DNA of 64,000 bases. Source: Rhynochetos jubatus (Eukaryota > Chordata > Aves > Eurypygiformes > Rhynochetidae). Made by a program: the position numbers and the translations under genes. This document shows, in pieces, positions 1 to 13,400 of this stretch (positions within the stretch are counted from its first letter, which is position 1; every line of letters starts with the position of its first letter). The stretch spans positions 15,822,404 through 15,886,403 of the forward strand of contig CM050657.1 in NCBI GenBank assembly GCA_027574665.1, given 5' to 3'. The notes beneath the pieces are model-generated. The model had not been told where the DNA came from. It did not search any database and worked only from the letters and a program-made list of their open reading frames with translations.

Positions 1-1346
1 TAGACTATTCTTCTAACTGCTTAAACATCTACTTTCTTGCAAGTGACTGATTCAGTCATGCATCCACGTAAAAATATCCTCTGCACGTAGATATACACAA
101 AGACTTGGAGTTTTACTGCAGGTCCTGTTTCAGAGAAGCTCATGTGTTTTCTTGGTGTCTTTCTCTCAGCTGTAAATCTTTAACTCTGTCAGCTACATGT
201 TTCACATTTATCTCAGGCTAACTGGGAAGGAACAGAGAAAAAAGAATAAGGAAATGTGAGTGTGCTTTGGATTTGTTCCCATATTTATTTTGAGCCCTAC
301 TTTGTACCTGACATCAGGCTGGAAAATCGCATTTTGATGTAGTACAGGAGGTAAGAGACCTCTGTTAAGGTTCCATCAGAAACAGGTCAGAGGTTCAAAT
401 ACAAAGCAATGAGTCCCAGGCCGCCTGGAGTTATCAAAGGTATTCACAGATCCCTAGTGTTCCAAACCTTTATAAGATTTTGATGATATCTTGGACCTTC
501 CCTTACAGCAAGACAAACACTACGCATGTTAAGCATAGCAGATCATCTGTTAATTGTAAACAGCAATGTAATTGCTGATACATGTTAACAATGAGCATTT
601 TGGGAAAGAGTATTTCAAATGCAACACGTGAAACTTTCAGCCTGTGAGGGGTAACAGTCGAACACTCAGACTAAGCCACCCCGCAATAGCAAAACAAGGA
701 GGGTAAGAGCCGTGAGGAAACCTGGTAGCTCCGGTGCCCTACAAACCTGGGGCAGGGGCGTCATTCCCATTACAGACAGCATGGCCGGTACCTGTCCAAA
801 TCTGGCCAGATGGATGCCTGTGGTTCAGCTGTAGATGAGATAACCCACTTGGATTCACATTTTCAAAGAACAGAAGAAACAGAAGTTGGAGGATCCTGGA
901 GCCAGTGGAATCCATGTGTTCCTCTACGCATGGTATGATGTGACTATCCAGTACCCATTTCTCTCCTGGAGTCAAATATTCTTATGCTGGAAAGGATGGA
1001 AAACTGGGCTCCTCTTTTCTAACCTGGTTTCCCACCCCTTCCTTCCAAATCTGTTGGACTTGCAAAAAGAGCTTGTGCAGACAAACAGCTTGTGTCCTCC
1101 GTTTTTCCCACCTCAACTCCCGCTAAGGACATCCCTTACTGTGTGGTGGGAAGGAGCCAGGGGCTAGAATGGCTTTTGCTGCCATACATGGCTGCACACA
1201 TGCAGCCTTTTATAGCACACAGCTTTCAAACCTGCCCTTTATTCCTGAGGCTTCTCTATCTGAGGGTAAAAACAATGCCTAGCGCTCAGGGCTCTGTTGG
1301 GCATTAAGAAGGAAGGTAACTGGTTTTGTATTTCTTTTGTCCAAAG

Positions 1347-1456
1347 GTACAGCAGGAAGTCATCCAGCATATATGAAAACAAATCTGAGACATCAAATGT
1401 GGAAGCATCTAACAATAAAAACAGGAATTCCAGTCCCAGTGCCAGACAAAAGAGAG
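1347..1456 (+). CDS. MCF2L2: MCF2L2 candidate exon, post-PH linker
   Basis: A pyrimidine-rich tract ends in AG at 1345-1346 and a GT donor follows at 1457. The frame reads YSRKSSSIYENKSETS and ends QKR plus one base (phase 1), which fits the next exon. Composition is Ser/Asn/Lys-rich and disordered, as expected after the PH domain. The acceptor is uncertain because another AG lies 6 bases further on. This is the least certain exon of the set apart from the terminal one. Confidence 0.5.
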
Positions 1457-4400
1457 GTAGGAGTTCTGAGACAGAGCTTTTTGCTTCCAGAGGGTAATAT
1501 TTTTATTTTTGAATGGTTGTTTATGGATTTTGATGAGGATGTTGGTTTTTTGATGTGTGCTGGTTTTTCTCATGTTGGGTTTCAACAATGCTACAAAGCT
1601 GAGTGACGGGGCCATGAAACTTCCTGAACACCCAAGCGTCACCAGTTCAGCGTTTTTTGAGTCTGAGTTTTGATGCACTACGGCGCTCTTTATACTACTT
1701 GTGTTTTTTAAAAATAGAATTTGGGGGGCAATAGTATGTGTATTTTAACCTTCTCTATCCTGGCTAAGTTGGTTTCTAGCCATATTTCATTTTAAGATTG
1801 TCTGTGGACTTTGCTAACTGATTTCCTTACTTTACATCAAAGACATTTTTTGCCTCCCCTGTGTATAGGTTCCCCTCTAGTGTATAGTAAATAAACGGAC
1901 ACGCGGTCACAGAAAGACCCCCCTAAGTACAATAGGTATGTTCTGTACAATGTAGGTTAAAATGAGCACTGAAAAGGAACTGGATCTCATCTGGCAGTAG
2001 CACAAACAGAAAATATTTCAGCAGTTGTTTCTCTTTTAGGTAGCATTTTGAAATGGTAGAGCAAAGACTTTTCTAATAATATAAAAAAGAAAATTGTGAG
2101 GTCTTAAAGAGATGAATCAGACTTAAAGTAACAGCAGGCCCCTTTATAAATAGAGATGTCTAAAAAAAAGTGGTTTTTTTTTCTTTGAAAAATGTGCTGT
2201 TCACCGAAAGATTTGTCATTGCAGTATGTTTGATTCTGGGGAGAAAGATATGGATTCTTCCTTTAAAAATGCAATGTTAGAAACCTGTTTCAGTAAAAAT
2301 GTGTTTGTTTTTTTTTTTAAATATGAACTTCTTTTTAAAAGTAAAAAGGTTGCAAAGCAGTCTTTCTCTTGGCATTCATAAACCCCCTTTACCCTTTAAA
2401 ACATCCAGGGAAAGAAACTACTGGTGCTTTGTAATCGCTGCATCTTACACACGCGTGCGGGAACGGGGGTCCCCTGTAAGCCGGTTTGCGCTTCTGTCCT
2501 TCGCTTCCAGTGGACGGGCGGTTGCTCGGGGCTGCCGCAGGGACCCCCCGCAGCCCGCAGGGACCCCCCCAGCCCGCGCGGCCGGCGGCTCCAGAGCTGC
2601 GGGGCTCTGCGTGTCCCGCCCGCACTGTTTCCCCGCGGCTCGCCCCGAGAATGCAGCTGGGACCTGCCCCCGCCGTGCTGCCGGGGTACACACGCAGCCC
2701 GGTGCTTTGCCCGATCTGCCTCTTTTGTGCCACCTACTGACTGTCGTGCTCCCACTATCTATGTGGTTAGTCTGAACACGGATGATTTTAAAATACTGTT
2801 TTCTTTCCAGAGCACGGTGTGTGGGGGGGCAGTATTGGCAAGCTATTTCAGTTTGATTATTCCTATGGATAAGTGCCTGTGATTGAGTTACCTACATATA
2901 AACCAGTGCTTTGTGTGGACCTGAGTGGTAGATTCACTGACGAAGCTGTGTGGGAGACGAGTCCTGCAGGAACCTCTGGGACCACCTAGTCTAACCATCC
3001 TGCTCAAAGTAGGGTCAGCTGAAGCAAGTTGCTCAGGGCTGTGTCCAGTTGGGTGCTGAATATCTCCAAGAATGGAGACTTCAAACTCCTTGGGGATGCT
3101 GTCATAGGCTTTAACCACCTTCACAGTGAAATAGTTGGTTTTCCATATCTTTGAATGGAATTTCCCGTCTCTCAGTTTGTGCCCATTGGCTCTCATCCTG
3201 TCCCTGTGCTCCACTGAGAAGCATCTGGCTCCGTCTTTTTTATTTGCTCCCATCAGGAACTTAGATACATTGATAAGATCCCCCTGAGTTTTTTCTTCTC
3301 CAGGCTGAACAATCCCAGCTCTCTTTCCTCACGTCAGCTACTGCAATCCCATAATAACCTTCATGGCCTTTCCCTGGATTCACTCCAGCATGTCCATGTC
3401 TCTGTCGTACTGGGGAGCCCAGGACAGGTCCCAGCACACCCAGTGTGTCTCACATGAGCTGGCAAGGCTCTGCCTAATGCAGCCCAGGATGCTGTTGGCC
3501 GCCTTTGCCACAAGTGCAGGCTCATGTTCAACCTGTTTCCCATCAGGACCCCGTCCTTATTATGTCTGGAAATTGTTTCCGGGATTATTTGGTATACCTG
3601 CAGAATGAAGGAAAAGGTTTGAAATAACTCAGGTGGAGACAAGCTGTCATTGGAGACCAGTCTCTGACGACTGTCTGGTGCTGGGAACCTGCGGGCACTT
3701 GTGAAATCTGAAGGGTTCCCTCAGAGAAGAGATGTAGCTGCGTGGCTGAAGTACTAGCAGGTGACCCTGCCCCCTGTACACAGGCACTGGTGTACTTGCT
3801 GCATGACTGCAATAGGGAAATACTATGGATTTTCTTGCTCTATGCAAACAGAAAGTAAATATGTTTTATATGCCGGTTTCTGGATTCTTTATAAGCTACA
3901 GCACCTTTGCAAGGATTGCCACGCAGTGGGAGCAGCCATGGCAGGGAATGGCTCTTAGGCCAACGCAGGCAGTCTGAAAGCTAAAACTGCTTCCCAGTGC
4001 CCCTGTGCTCAGCCCCATGGCTGAGACCCCCGCTCAGTAGCCGTTCCTCACCAGAGGCACCTGCCTGGCCCAAAGCTGGAAGGAGCCGAACCACACCAAC
4101 TTAATACTCGTGTATCGTTAAAATCTGTTCGTCTCAAACCCTCCTACGCATGCAGGTACCTCGGATCCTGCGTCACCTTGGCTGCAAAGCAGGAAGTTGA
4201 TGGGATGCGCTTTCTTTTCCTGTCTGTTGCTTGTCCATCAAGTGTGGATTCACCGTCTCTTCATGTTCCCATTGTACCCCTGATCTTTGTTAGTGCCTCT
4301 AATGATTTTCACTTGGCAGTGTATGGAATAGAGGAGGAGAAAGGTAGTGGTTAAATCCTAAGGCACAGAACCAGGCAGCCAACACATAGCTTTTCTCCTG

Positions 4401-7400
4401 CTCCTTTGCCATAAACCTTCTGTATGCTACCTGCCCACACAAAGAAAGGGGCACATGCAGGATTTGGCGGGAATGCTTGGACGTGGGGGTTTGATCTAGG
4501 TCCACCTTTTTCCTGCAATACGAGTAACTGAGTACCTTTCAAACCCAGAGCCTCAGAACCTAGATCCATCTGTGACTTATCTCTACACAGGTGACTGGCA
4601 TGGCTGGCTTATTTGTGTAGGAGCCTGGCATGTGAGCTTTGCTGGCATGGCACTCCCTACCTCCCAGAAAGCCATGAGATCAAATGCATGACTATATGCC
4701 AGCTTTGGAGGCTGTTAGAAAGGCTTCAGCGGGTAAGGCTGAGAGCGTGTCAGCCACAGGGCTGGTCACGGCTGGCACTGCTCAGGGCTAGTACTGGATA
4801 ACAGAAGGGGCACTGCTCACAACACTTACTGTCTGCACTGCAAGGCTGCTTTTCTTATTTCTCCCTACAACCTTGCTGTTCCAACCACAGTGGTGTGTTT
4901 TCATAGCAAAAGGCACTGGATCCTTTGTGATGAGCTTGCTGCTAAACTGTATTTTCCTTTGATGAGAGCTACATCCCTTCACCTGTTTTCTTTGGTTTTG
5001 TTTCGTTGTTGTTGTGCTCCATTAAACCTCAGTGAGCCAAACTCAACCCAGGGGTCTGTTTGGCTCCACTGGTTTAATCACCCTGACCTCATGTCACCTT
5101 TCTAATTGATTAGCTCTTGCTCAGGCTTGAACTGAATCAAAATCTATTTATTTTAAGTTGTCATCCAGTGCTAACCTTTCCTTTCCCATAAGCTGAACAG
5201 CTGACCCTTCCTTCCTTATTTCTCTTCCCTCTCCCTCTCTCTCCTAGTTGATGCTTCCACCAGCCTTAACCTTGAGCGCACAGCGCTTGCTAGAAAGCGA
5301 TTCACATTGCAAGGTCTTTCCAACCGCAGAGCTCCACCCAAAGGTAAAATCACCCCATGCAGCATCTGGTCTCTGGCCATCTGTCTCCTGCACTCCCACA
5401 CTGTTCTGTCCATCCCATAGTGCCATCCATCACTATTTCCTAAAGTGCTGCTGCATCTCACCAAAACGTTCCTGTCTGATACACACCAATGGCTCCTCTT
5501 CTCAAAAATCGCTCCCGTGGCAGTGTTGGCAAGGCAACCCTTGAGCTGACTGGTTGGATCTTTTACTGCTGCACAGTGCAAATAACATTCATTTCCAGTT
5601 TCTCTCAAGGGCCAAAGTGTGAATGTATTTTGAACCATCAACCTAACTTTTTTCAGCTGTTCCTTTTCAGCCCTTTACTGCCTTGAAGGGGAGAGTGTCA
5701 TTGTGCTGTGCTACACAAGGTTTTTTTGTGTTAAATTGTTCATTGGTTGGAACTCTTTGCTTTTTTCAAATGGTGCTCAGCCATGGCCCAGTGGCTACAC
5801 CGAGGAACCAGAAGATCTGGGGTTTATTGCTACGTCTGCTTAATTATGTTATATGACACTGTAAAATGGTGTGTTCTGAGTCTTTGTGCATAAATGTTTA
5901 GTAGACACTTAATATCCATGAGTAGAAAGCATTGTGTGTTCCTGTGGATGCTATACAAGGAAGAGACTTTTGAGGGAAGAAGGAAATGTGAATATAAATT
6001 AAATTGAACGACTCTTTGCAATTACTTTCTGAAAAGATAGTTCCTCTTTTTATTGTTGTTATATGACTTTTTTCCTGTTCTGATAAACTGTATTTATTCT
6101 ATAAGACAAAAGGTTAGTATGCAGTGACGGAAAGGGTGAGCATCAAAGGAGGAAGAAGTGAGATGAAAGAATAAAAATTACAGTGTTATAAAGTAGACGA
6201 GAATACACTGAGCACCAGAGCAGCCGTAAGATTCTGGCTGCAAGGGTGAGGCTGCACTTGGTAGTAAGATCCAAGATGGACAAACCCGTTCAATGTTCTG
6301 AATGCAAAAAAGGGAGTGGTTTTCAGATGTGTGATGTGAGGATATCATCTACAAAATACAGAGATCAGAAATGCAGTAATTCGGATGAGTTTGGATCTGC
6401 AGTTTTGGTTTGGGCCTCTTTTCCTATTTTATCTCTGTTTTTCTGGTCAGGTGAAGTGTCTTGCATGTTATGGAGTAATTCTGTGTTCCAGTGAGCAAGG
6501 CACAGTTCAGAAGAGTTCATACCAGTAAGCTGTAGGCACTCTCAGCTCCAAGATTTGCTGGGTCTGGTTACCTGAGACTCCTGTGAAGCCCCCCTATTGC
6601 ACAATACCCCATTTCACTTTCTTGTGCTGTTCAGTTGCTAATCTGGCCCTGGCCTAGAGGAACCCAGTGGGCACACAGCCTGGATGGTTTGCAGAGTGTG
6701 GTCATTTCTGCGGGCAGTGACAGGGCAAAGCTGTGCTAGCACTGTGTGGACTGGCTGATGAGGCCATCAGAAGCTGTGGGAAGGTAACAGGGAAGTTACT
6801 GCAGTAAGAGTTTGCTCTGCTGTTGACCCCGTTGTCTAAGGACTCACTACTGGCCATGGCAGAAGGCATGCTGAGCTGAGTGTGCTTTGGTTCAGACGCA
6901 CTGTGTCCATGTCCAGAACACACAGAAGGGAAGGTTTAAACAATAAAATATCAACACTAACTAGGGGGGAAACAATTTTGCCTGATAAGGTATTAACTGG
7001 CAGTGGAGCATGGATACTCAGAGCATGGCTGAACTGTCTGCCCAGGCTGGATATGATGGGGTAGAAAACGTTGTGTACAAGCACCTTGGTGTTTTGGCCA
7101 AAGAAGTAGTGATGCCTGGAGGAGCAGCTTTACCCTCCTGCACTCCATCAGCAGAGACGCCCGGGGCAGCCATAGCAGAACTGGCAGCAAAGCGTACGAA
7201 AGCCCACACCCTGCATCTCCCCCGCCAGCATTAGCTGTCCCAGTTTGCAGAGCCAAGCTCATACTCCTTGGACCTGGCACAGCGTCTCTAAGAGCTGCGT
7301 GATGTGGTGTAAATGTAGCCCAACATCGTGATTACAGAGTGAAATTTTCTTTGTATTATAATAAGGGCCGTTACAGCAGCCTAAACGTGGGATCATTCCG

Positions 7401-10400
7401 TTGTAATGATCCCCGAGAGCAGAGTTTAACCTTGCATTTCTCGTCAGCCTTTTGGGGGGTGTGAATAAGGATGTACTTGAATATATGTGCTTTCATGAGT
7501 AAAGCGAAAAGGAAGTGCATTGGCAGATACTGAATTCACAGTTTTGTACAGTGGCCAACCTACAGTTAAAATTGCACTGAGATTTTTAGGGGCGAATATG
7601 ATTTCCTGATGTTTTGACATAATAAAATGTTCTAGGAATTGCAGTCCCAGCAGTCATGCTAGTTTTTGCTCCACTGGAAACACACAGCAAATGTGACATT
7701 TCCTAGGCAGAAATATGAAAAAAAAAAACCAAAGTAAAGAGAAATGTTCTGTGACTGAGCACTAAAATAAGAAAATGCGAAGATGAGGAATGGGAAAGAG
7801 AATATTTAAGATCCCTGGCAAGGAAGTTTTCACAGTAGTATGGTTCTGCACAGGACATTTAAACTTTCAATTTAAAATCATATGAAACTTCCCTTACTCC
7901 AGTGCTGTATGCCAGTTAACCATGGGGGAAGGTAAAAAAAGAGACCCAGAGAGAGAGGGAAGAGAAGGTAGACATGATAGGAAAAGGACAGTTGGAACAA
8001 AAAAGTCTCTCTGAGTCACAGACACCATCTGGGAACGTCTTTGCTGAGATTCAGTAAAGCATATAAATGTGTGCTGCAAAGAGCTTTGTGTGATATGACG
8101 CTTCACCTACCTCAGGAAATTTTTCAGAAAAAAATTGAACCCACCCTTTCATTTTTACCTACGTATTTCTTACATATTTTAAAACATAAACCCATGAAAA
8201 TCACCAATATTGTTTGACAAATTGGAAAAGCTTCACAGACTATTTGAAGCCGTTTCTAATACCATTTTCAACTGAGGTGGTGTCCTGGTAGAGTTAAGTG
8301 CCCAAGTATCTTACTGAAACTGAGACTTGAAGTGTATGAAGAGCTTTACTCGTGTCTCAGCAGCAATGCTCCCTTGAGTAACGCAGCACATGTGCTTAGA
8401 GTGTTTTCAGCAGAGGAGACTACAAAGTTAATCCTGAAGTATTTGTAAGCAAGCAACTTTTTCTCCCAAGGGGTGCTGCTGTAGTTGGCACGTGCAAGAG
8501 TTGTACTGATGTGCTTGTAGATATGTAGACAGAATCTCTCAAGAGCTGCCTGGTGACCTCAACGTGTTTTGAAACGTCATGTGCTCCCTGAAGCTGACAG
8601 ACAGACAGTCCATTTATACCTTGGACCTGTTTATGAAATATTTTGAGTCAAAAATGCTATGCACATCTCGTAGGGAAACCTGAGGAAGTTGTATCTTCAT
8701 TCCCGAGCAAACTCTGAGAAAAGGCAGGATCCTAACGGGAGTAAATAGCTCTTTTCCCTTTGCTTTCTCCAGGCTGGTTTGCACCAGTAAGGACGGAGGC
8801 TCGGAGGACGTTTTCAGGCACTCACACTGTTAACTTGTAGAAATGACAAATGTGAACTCCAAACCATCCGTATTTGGTTTTCAGTGTATTTCAGGTCAGC
8901 CATCACAGAACAAGCAGTTCAGTGTCTAAAGTAATCCCAACCTCATCTGTAGACACACCCCCCACGCCAACCGTCATCCTCATCTCTCTGTGTTTTGTAG
9001 CTGTACTTAGACACCGGTTGGTTGCTAAAATATGAATTGGCATGTCTCCTTTCTGTAGCATTAAAGTCGGTGCAATTGGTATTGCTTTGAAAATACGTTC
9101 ATATAAACTCTTTCCTGTGATTTTCACTTTGTGGAGGGTATTTTTCCTGGCTGTTTTAGAGAAGCAACCTACCTTTTATTTACCCTTTTCGAGCTGCTGC
9201 TTTGCTTTGGACATCGTTTACCCTCAGTGCTTATTAACCTCTAATCCTGCCCTGCATTGCATCTGTCTATTCTCCCAGATCCAGAATCAAAGGAAAGAGA
9301 AGTTACCCGTCGCTTTTCCCTAGCCTCCTCCATCAGCACCACAGTTAATGCTTCTGCTGTGACCAAAGGTACTGTCATGCTGCTTGCTTAGCTCCCCTTC
9401 TCCCTCCCTGCTGACCACTCCATTCACTGCCAAATGCTGTTCACAGAGTGAGTACATCAGCTGCATTTTTATAAAGGCAGGAGCTTCCAGTAGAGGAAGA
9501 GTCAGGAGCAGTGTAACACCTGCAGGGAGGCAGGCAAAGGCATCTTGAATGTGTATCAAGGTGTGCTGCCAGCATACACAATGACTGCTCACTTTCTCCA
9601 TCATAGGCTTCCAAGAGTGGTGCTGGTTTCCATGGAAACTGGATTAATTTTTGGCTGATGTGGGGTTGGGTTTTTAACTTCTCCCGGCTTTGGATTAACT
9701 GAAATTCAATGGAAATTATTTCTCTGTTTCCCTCAAGCTGTGTAGAATGTTTACTGTCAGGAAGGAGAGAATCTCCTCATTGGGTAGCAGACATCAGGTG
9801 GTAAGAAAGACTGACGTCAAGCCCAAAAAAGCAGTAGCAATAGATGCCAGTTTTAAGAACAGTTAGCATAATCACAGTTTTGATTAGAAATTCTGATTGC
9901 AGGGCAATTTTCAGATGTGATGGGGAGCTAGGTGCCCAGAATGCACTGAACTCTATGCACTTTGTGTGGGAACATCCCAAAGTTTCATTTCTGAGCTGTA
10001 ATTATTTAGAGAAAAGGCACTTTTGCAAATTTACTTTCAGTTATCGCACTAGTGCCAATATTTAAACTCAAAAGCAACCTGTGCATTTGGGCAGGCCGGT
10101 TGTGTTGAGAATCAGTAGGTTTGTAGGCACCTATGCCTACATGTCAGAGTTACTTTTGAAAACAGACACATGGTCTTACATCACATTCTGAATATACTGT
10201 CTTTCGGCCGTTCCTGGAATGAAGCAGGGAACTAATTTGGAAGTCTGAGGTTTGTGGGGCGATTCACACACCAAAATAGAAGGAAAAATGGCTGAATTCA
10301 TTTGTATAAACATCTTTGCTATATATTTGTCAGGAAGAAGGTTGCACAGTACTCGATGTAGTGCACTCTAAATAGTTGTGGAGGATATGAACCGTATCCT

Positions 10401-13400
10401 CGACTGTGCAATGAAGCAACAGGTGTCTGAAACAACCTACTGCCAAGGTGTCATGAAATAAGGGAATAGTGGGGTTTATTGGCAGAGTCATATTACCTAC
10501 AATGTTCTTTGCCTGCCCCTTTAGACCATAACACTACAACACCCTTACACGGAAATGGCATTGCACAGGAGCAGGCGTTCTCATAGCTTTATGCCCCTGG
10601 CAACAGCTTCAGGAATACATGATTGTTGTGGGCAGACTGAATTATTTCCCAATATGTATTTCCTAAGCTGGGGAACAGAACGAAGCACATATGGAAAGAG
10701 AACGGGAAGCCGAGGGTTGTTCTTTCGTGTGGTTTGTTGAGGACAGCATGTGTGAATTACAATTAAATTCAAACTTTGTTACTGTTCCATAGAAAAAATC
10801 CTGCCCTAGGATCCTGTCCATCACAAGACCATTGGCAATTTTTTGGACTGCTGAGAAAACTACTTTTGTAACGATGTTAAAAGCTAGAAAACAAAATCAA
10901 TGCTTTTCAATTAAGTGCTTTATTTACAGCATCTGCTTTAGGAAACTCTTTCAGCTGACAAAAGCTCTGAAGCCTGAGTCTGGTCTCGGCTTTAGCGCGA
11001 TGCAGGTCTAGCCCAGGGTGTTTGGATCATCTCATTCAAGGCTCCTGCATCCTGCAGTGTGCTGATCCTCACTGATCCCTCGCATCACCAGTCCACACAT
11101 GTGGAGTCAGGACACAGGAGAAGCACTGCACGTGGACCCGTGATGGATGCCTTCTGCTTCCGTGGGTCACAAGTTTTGGCTTTTGCAGGCTCTTCCCTGC
11201 CAGCCTCATGGGTAGAAAGCTGAGATTGTGTCTGCCTGCGTTAGTGCCATCTCCCGGACAAGCATGGGGGAAAACATCTGTGAAACCTCATCGAAACCAC
11301 ATGCATTTACTGTGTCGTAATGTCTTTTGCAAAGAGGGGTCTGTTTCCTATCCGCATCACAGAAGTGTTTCTCTTCACCACCTGCAATTTAGGGGTTGGT
11401 CATTTTTCTGGGGGAAATGAAAAGTATTAGGCAGGTAGTGTTTCTAGGTAACGGGAAAGCAAGTTGCTCCTTTAACAGTATTTACAGCCTTGTGACTCTG
11501 CAAACTTCACACAGGTCCCCTTGTTCCTGCAGTTAAAGTCAAGAGACATGAAATAAAGAGTGACCCAACTCCCCTGGGGTTTGAAGGTATGAGTATTTCC
11601 ATCCTGCATGAAAACCTGTTTGGCACTGAATTCCCATCTCATCACTGGTGTAGACAACACTAGGGTTTGGCGTCGGTTTAACTGTGATAAACACAGCTTG
11701 TCACCCCCTGCCTGTCCCCTGCACTCATCCTGTATTTACCAACTTTCACCGAGGGATGGGACTCAATTAAAACCCCAGTTCTCTGCCTGTTTTGGGAAGT
11801 AATGCTCTACACTCTGATCTGGATCTGGATTTTCTGTCTGGCTTCTACCTCACTCTGTGGAGTGCAGCAACAGGGAGCCAAGGGGCTAATTTTCACCTTC
11901 ACCTGCAGTCTGGCCGCTTGCATCCCTCTTCCCTTGTTAGTGTCTGTACCTAATAAGAGGAGTAGGAGCCACATGCATGAAGGCTGCAGAAGAGGTTAGA
12001 CTGTGCATTAACATCCATTTAAGGTGCAGTGTTTCATTTCAGCCAAGCAGAATTTCCACCTGTTTGTTGCAGCAGATTAAACAATTAATGTTTAATAAAC
12101 AATACGAAAGAGTTAACTGGGAAGTTATTCCCCAGCCACTGAAAGATCAACGGCTTCCATTGTCAGCTTTTCCCTTTACATGAGGATTTGCCAGAGCGTG
12201 TTGCCTTGTGGGCAACAAGCAGTCGGGTCCTCCTGCTGCAGGACAGCGAGGAGAGAGATGTAAGACGAGGAATCCTTTCTTAGGACTGTGGTGCTCTGTA
12301 CAAAACCTTGGTAGAAAGGGCAGGTGACCAGGTCAGTGATGGAACTGGTGACATACTGGAGCTATATCCTATGTCACTCCCAGTGAAAGAGGATACTGGA
12401 ACAGAGAGGTTGGAAGAAACGGTTCAGAGGCAGCAGAGGAAGAGGTGGCAGCATATTTCCCCTTGCCAGTGAGCCCTGGCACTAAGTTTGGAACATATCC
12501 TGTCACCCAGCACCAGAGTTTCCCAAACTGTGGTGTTTATAGCTCACTTTCCTCAAGGGCAGATACTTCTGTTCTCCATGTGGCTGCAGAAACAGGGCTA
12601 TTTCAAGGTGCTACTACCTATAAGATAGAGCTGAGTTGATCCTCACTGGTTAAAAACACGGTTCTGCTGCACACATTCCTCTCCAGACTGAGTTCCTTTA
12701 AGTAGGAAACAATGAACATTATCATCCCTTTTCCAGAGGATATGCTGCTATTGCCAGAGCTCTGACAGAGTTAGTAACACAGAGGATTTGATGTACTTAG
12801 ATAAAAGCTTCCCTCACAAAATTGCATTGCAAGAGCGAAACCATTCATTTCTGACTGGGAAGAAGAGCCTCCCGGCTTCCCTTTCACTGCTACATGGATG
12901 GGCATCAAAATGTGTACCCTCACCTACAGAATGATTTGAAATGCTGCAAGGAAAATACCGTAAGAACATGTAAGAAATCTGTAGTGAAATAGAACACTGC
13001 ACTTTTCACCCAGCCATCCTTTTCCTTAATTAACATCCATATTTGTTGGATTCATTTGGCTGTTCTGTGTCCTCAGACTTAGTTTTTCTGTGGAACGCTG
13101 CTGGTTTTTCACTCATTGTGCTGGTCATGTGTCTCCTCTTTTGTAACTGTTGGACCCCAGTCCACGTGTTTGTTAAAGAGTTGCAGGGGTGATACAGGAG
13201 TTCACGTTGTACTGGTTGTCTGGTCACTGTTTCCCCTTCAAGACACAAAATTGTACTTCCTGTCACAGATGCTTTTGAGAACACCATATTGGCCCAGACT
13301 AAATGTAATACCAGTTCTACCACGAGACCTGTACCTAGATCAGCTTCACAGACAGGTAAATAAAACTGCAATGTTTATTGTCTCAATTTGAGAGTGTAAT

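Noticed and set aside
739-1307. Short open frames on both strands before the first MCF2L2 exon
   Set aside because: Checked for a PH-domain exon; no PH motif with matching splice sites was found.
5776-5900. tRNA-like or MIR-like segment (CATGGCCCAGTGGCTAC...GGGGTTTATTGC)
   Set aside because: An A-box-like and a weak B-box-like stretch occur, but no cloverleaf can be drawn and the match to a SINE is too diverged to claim.
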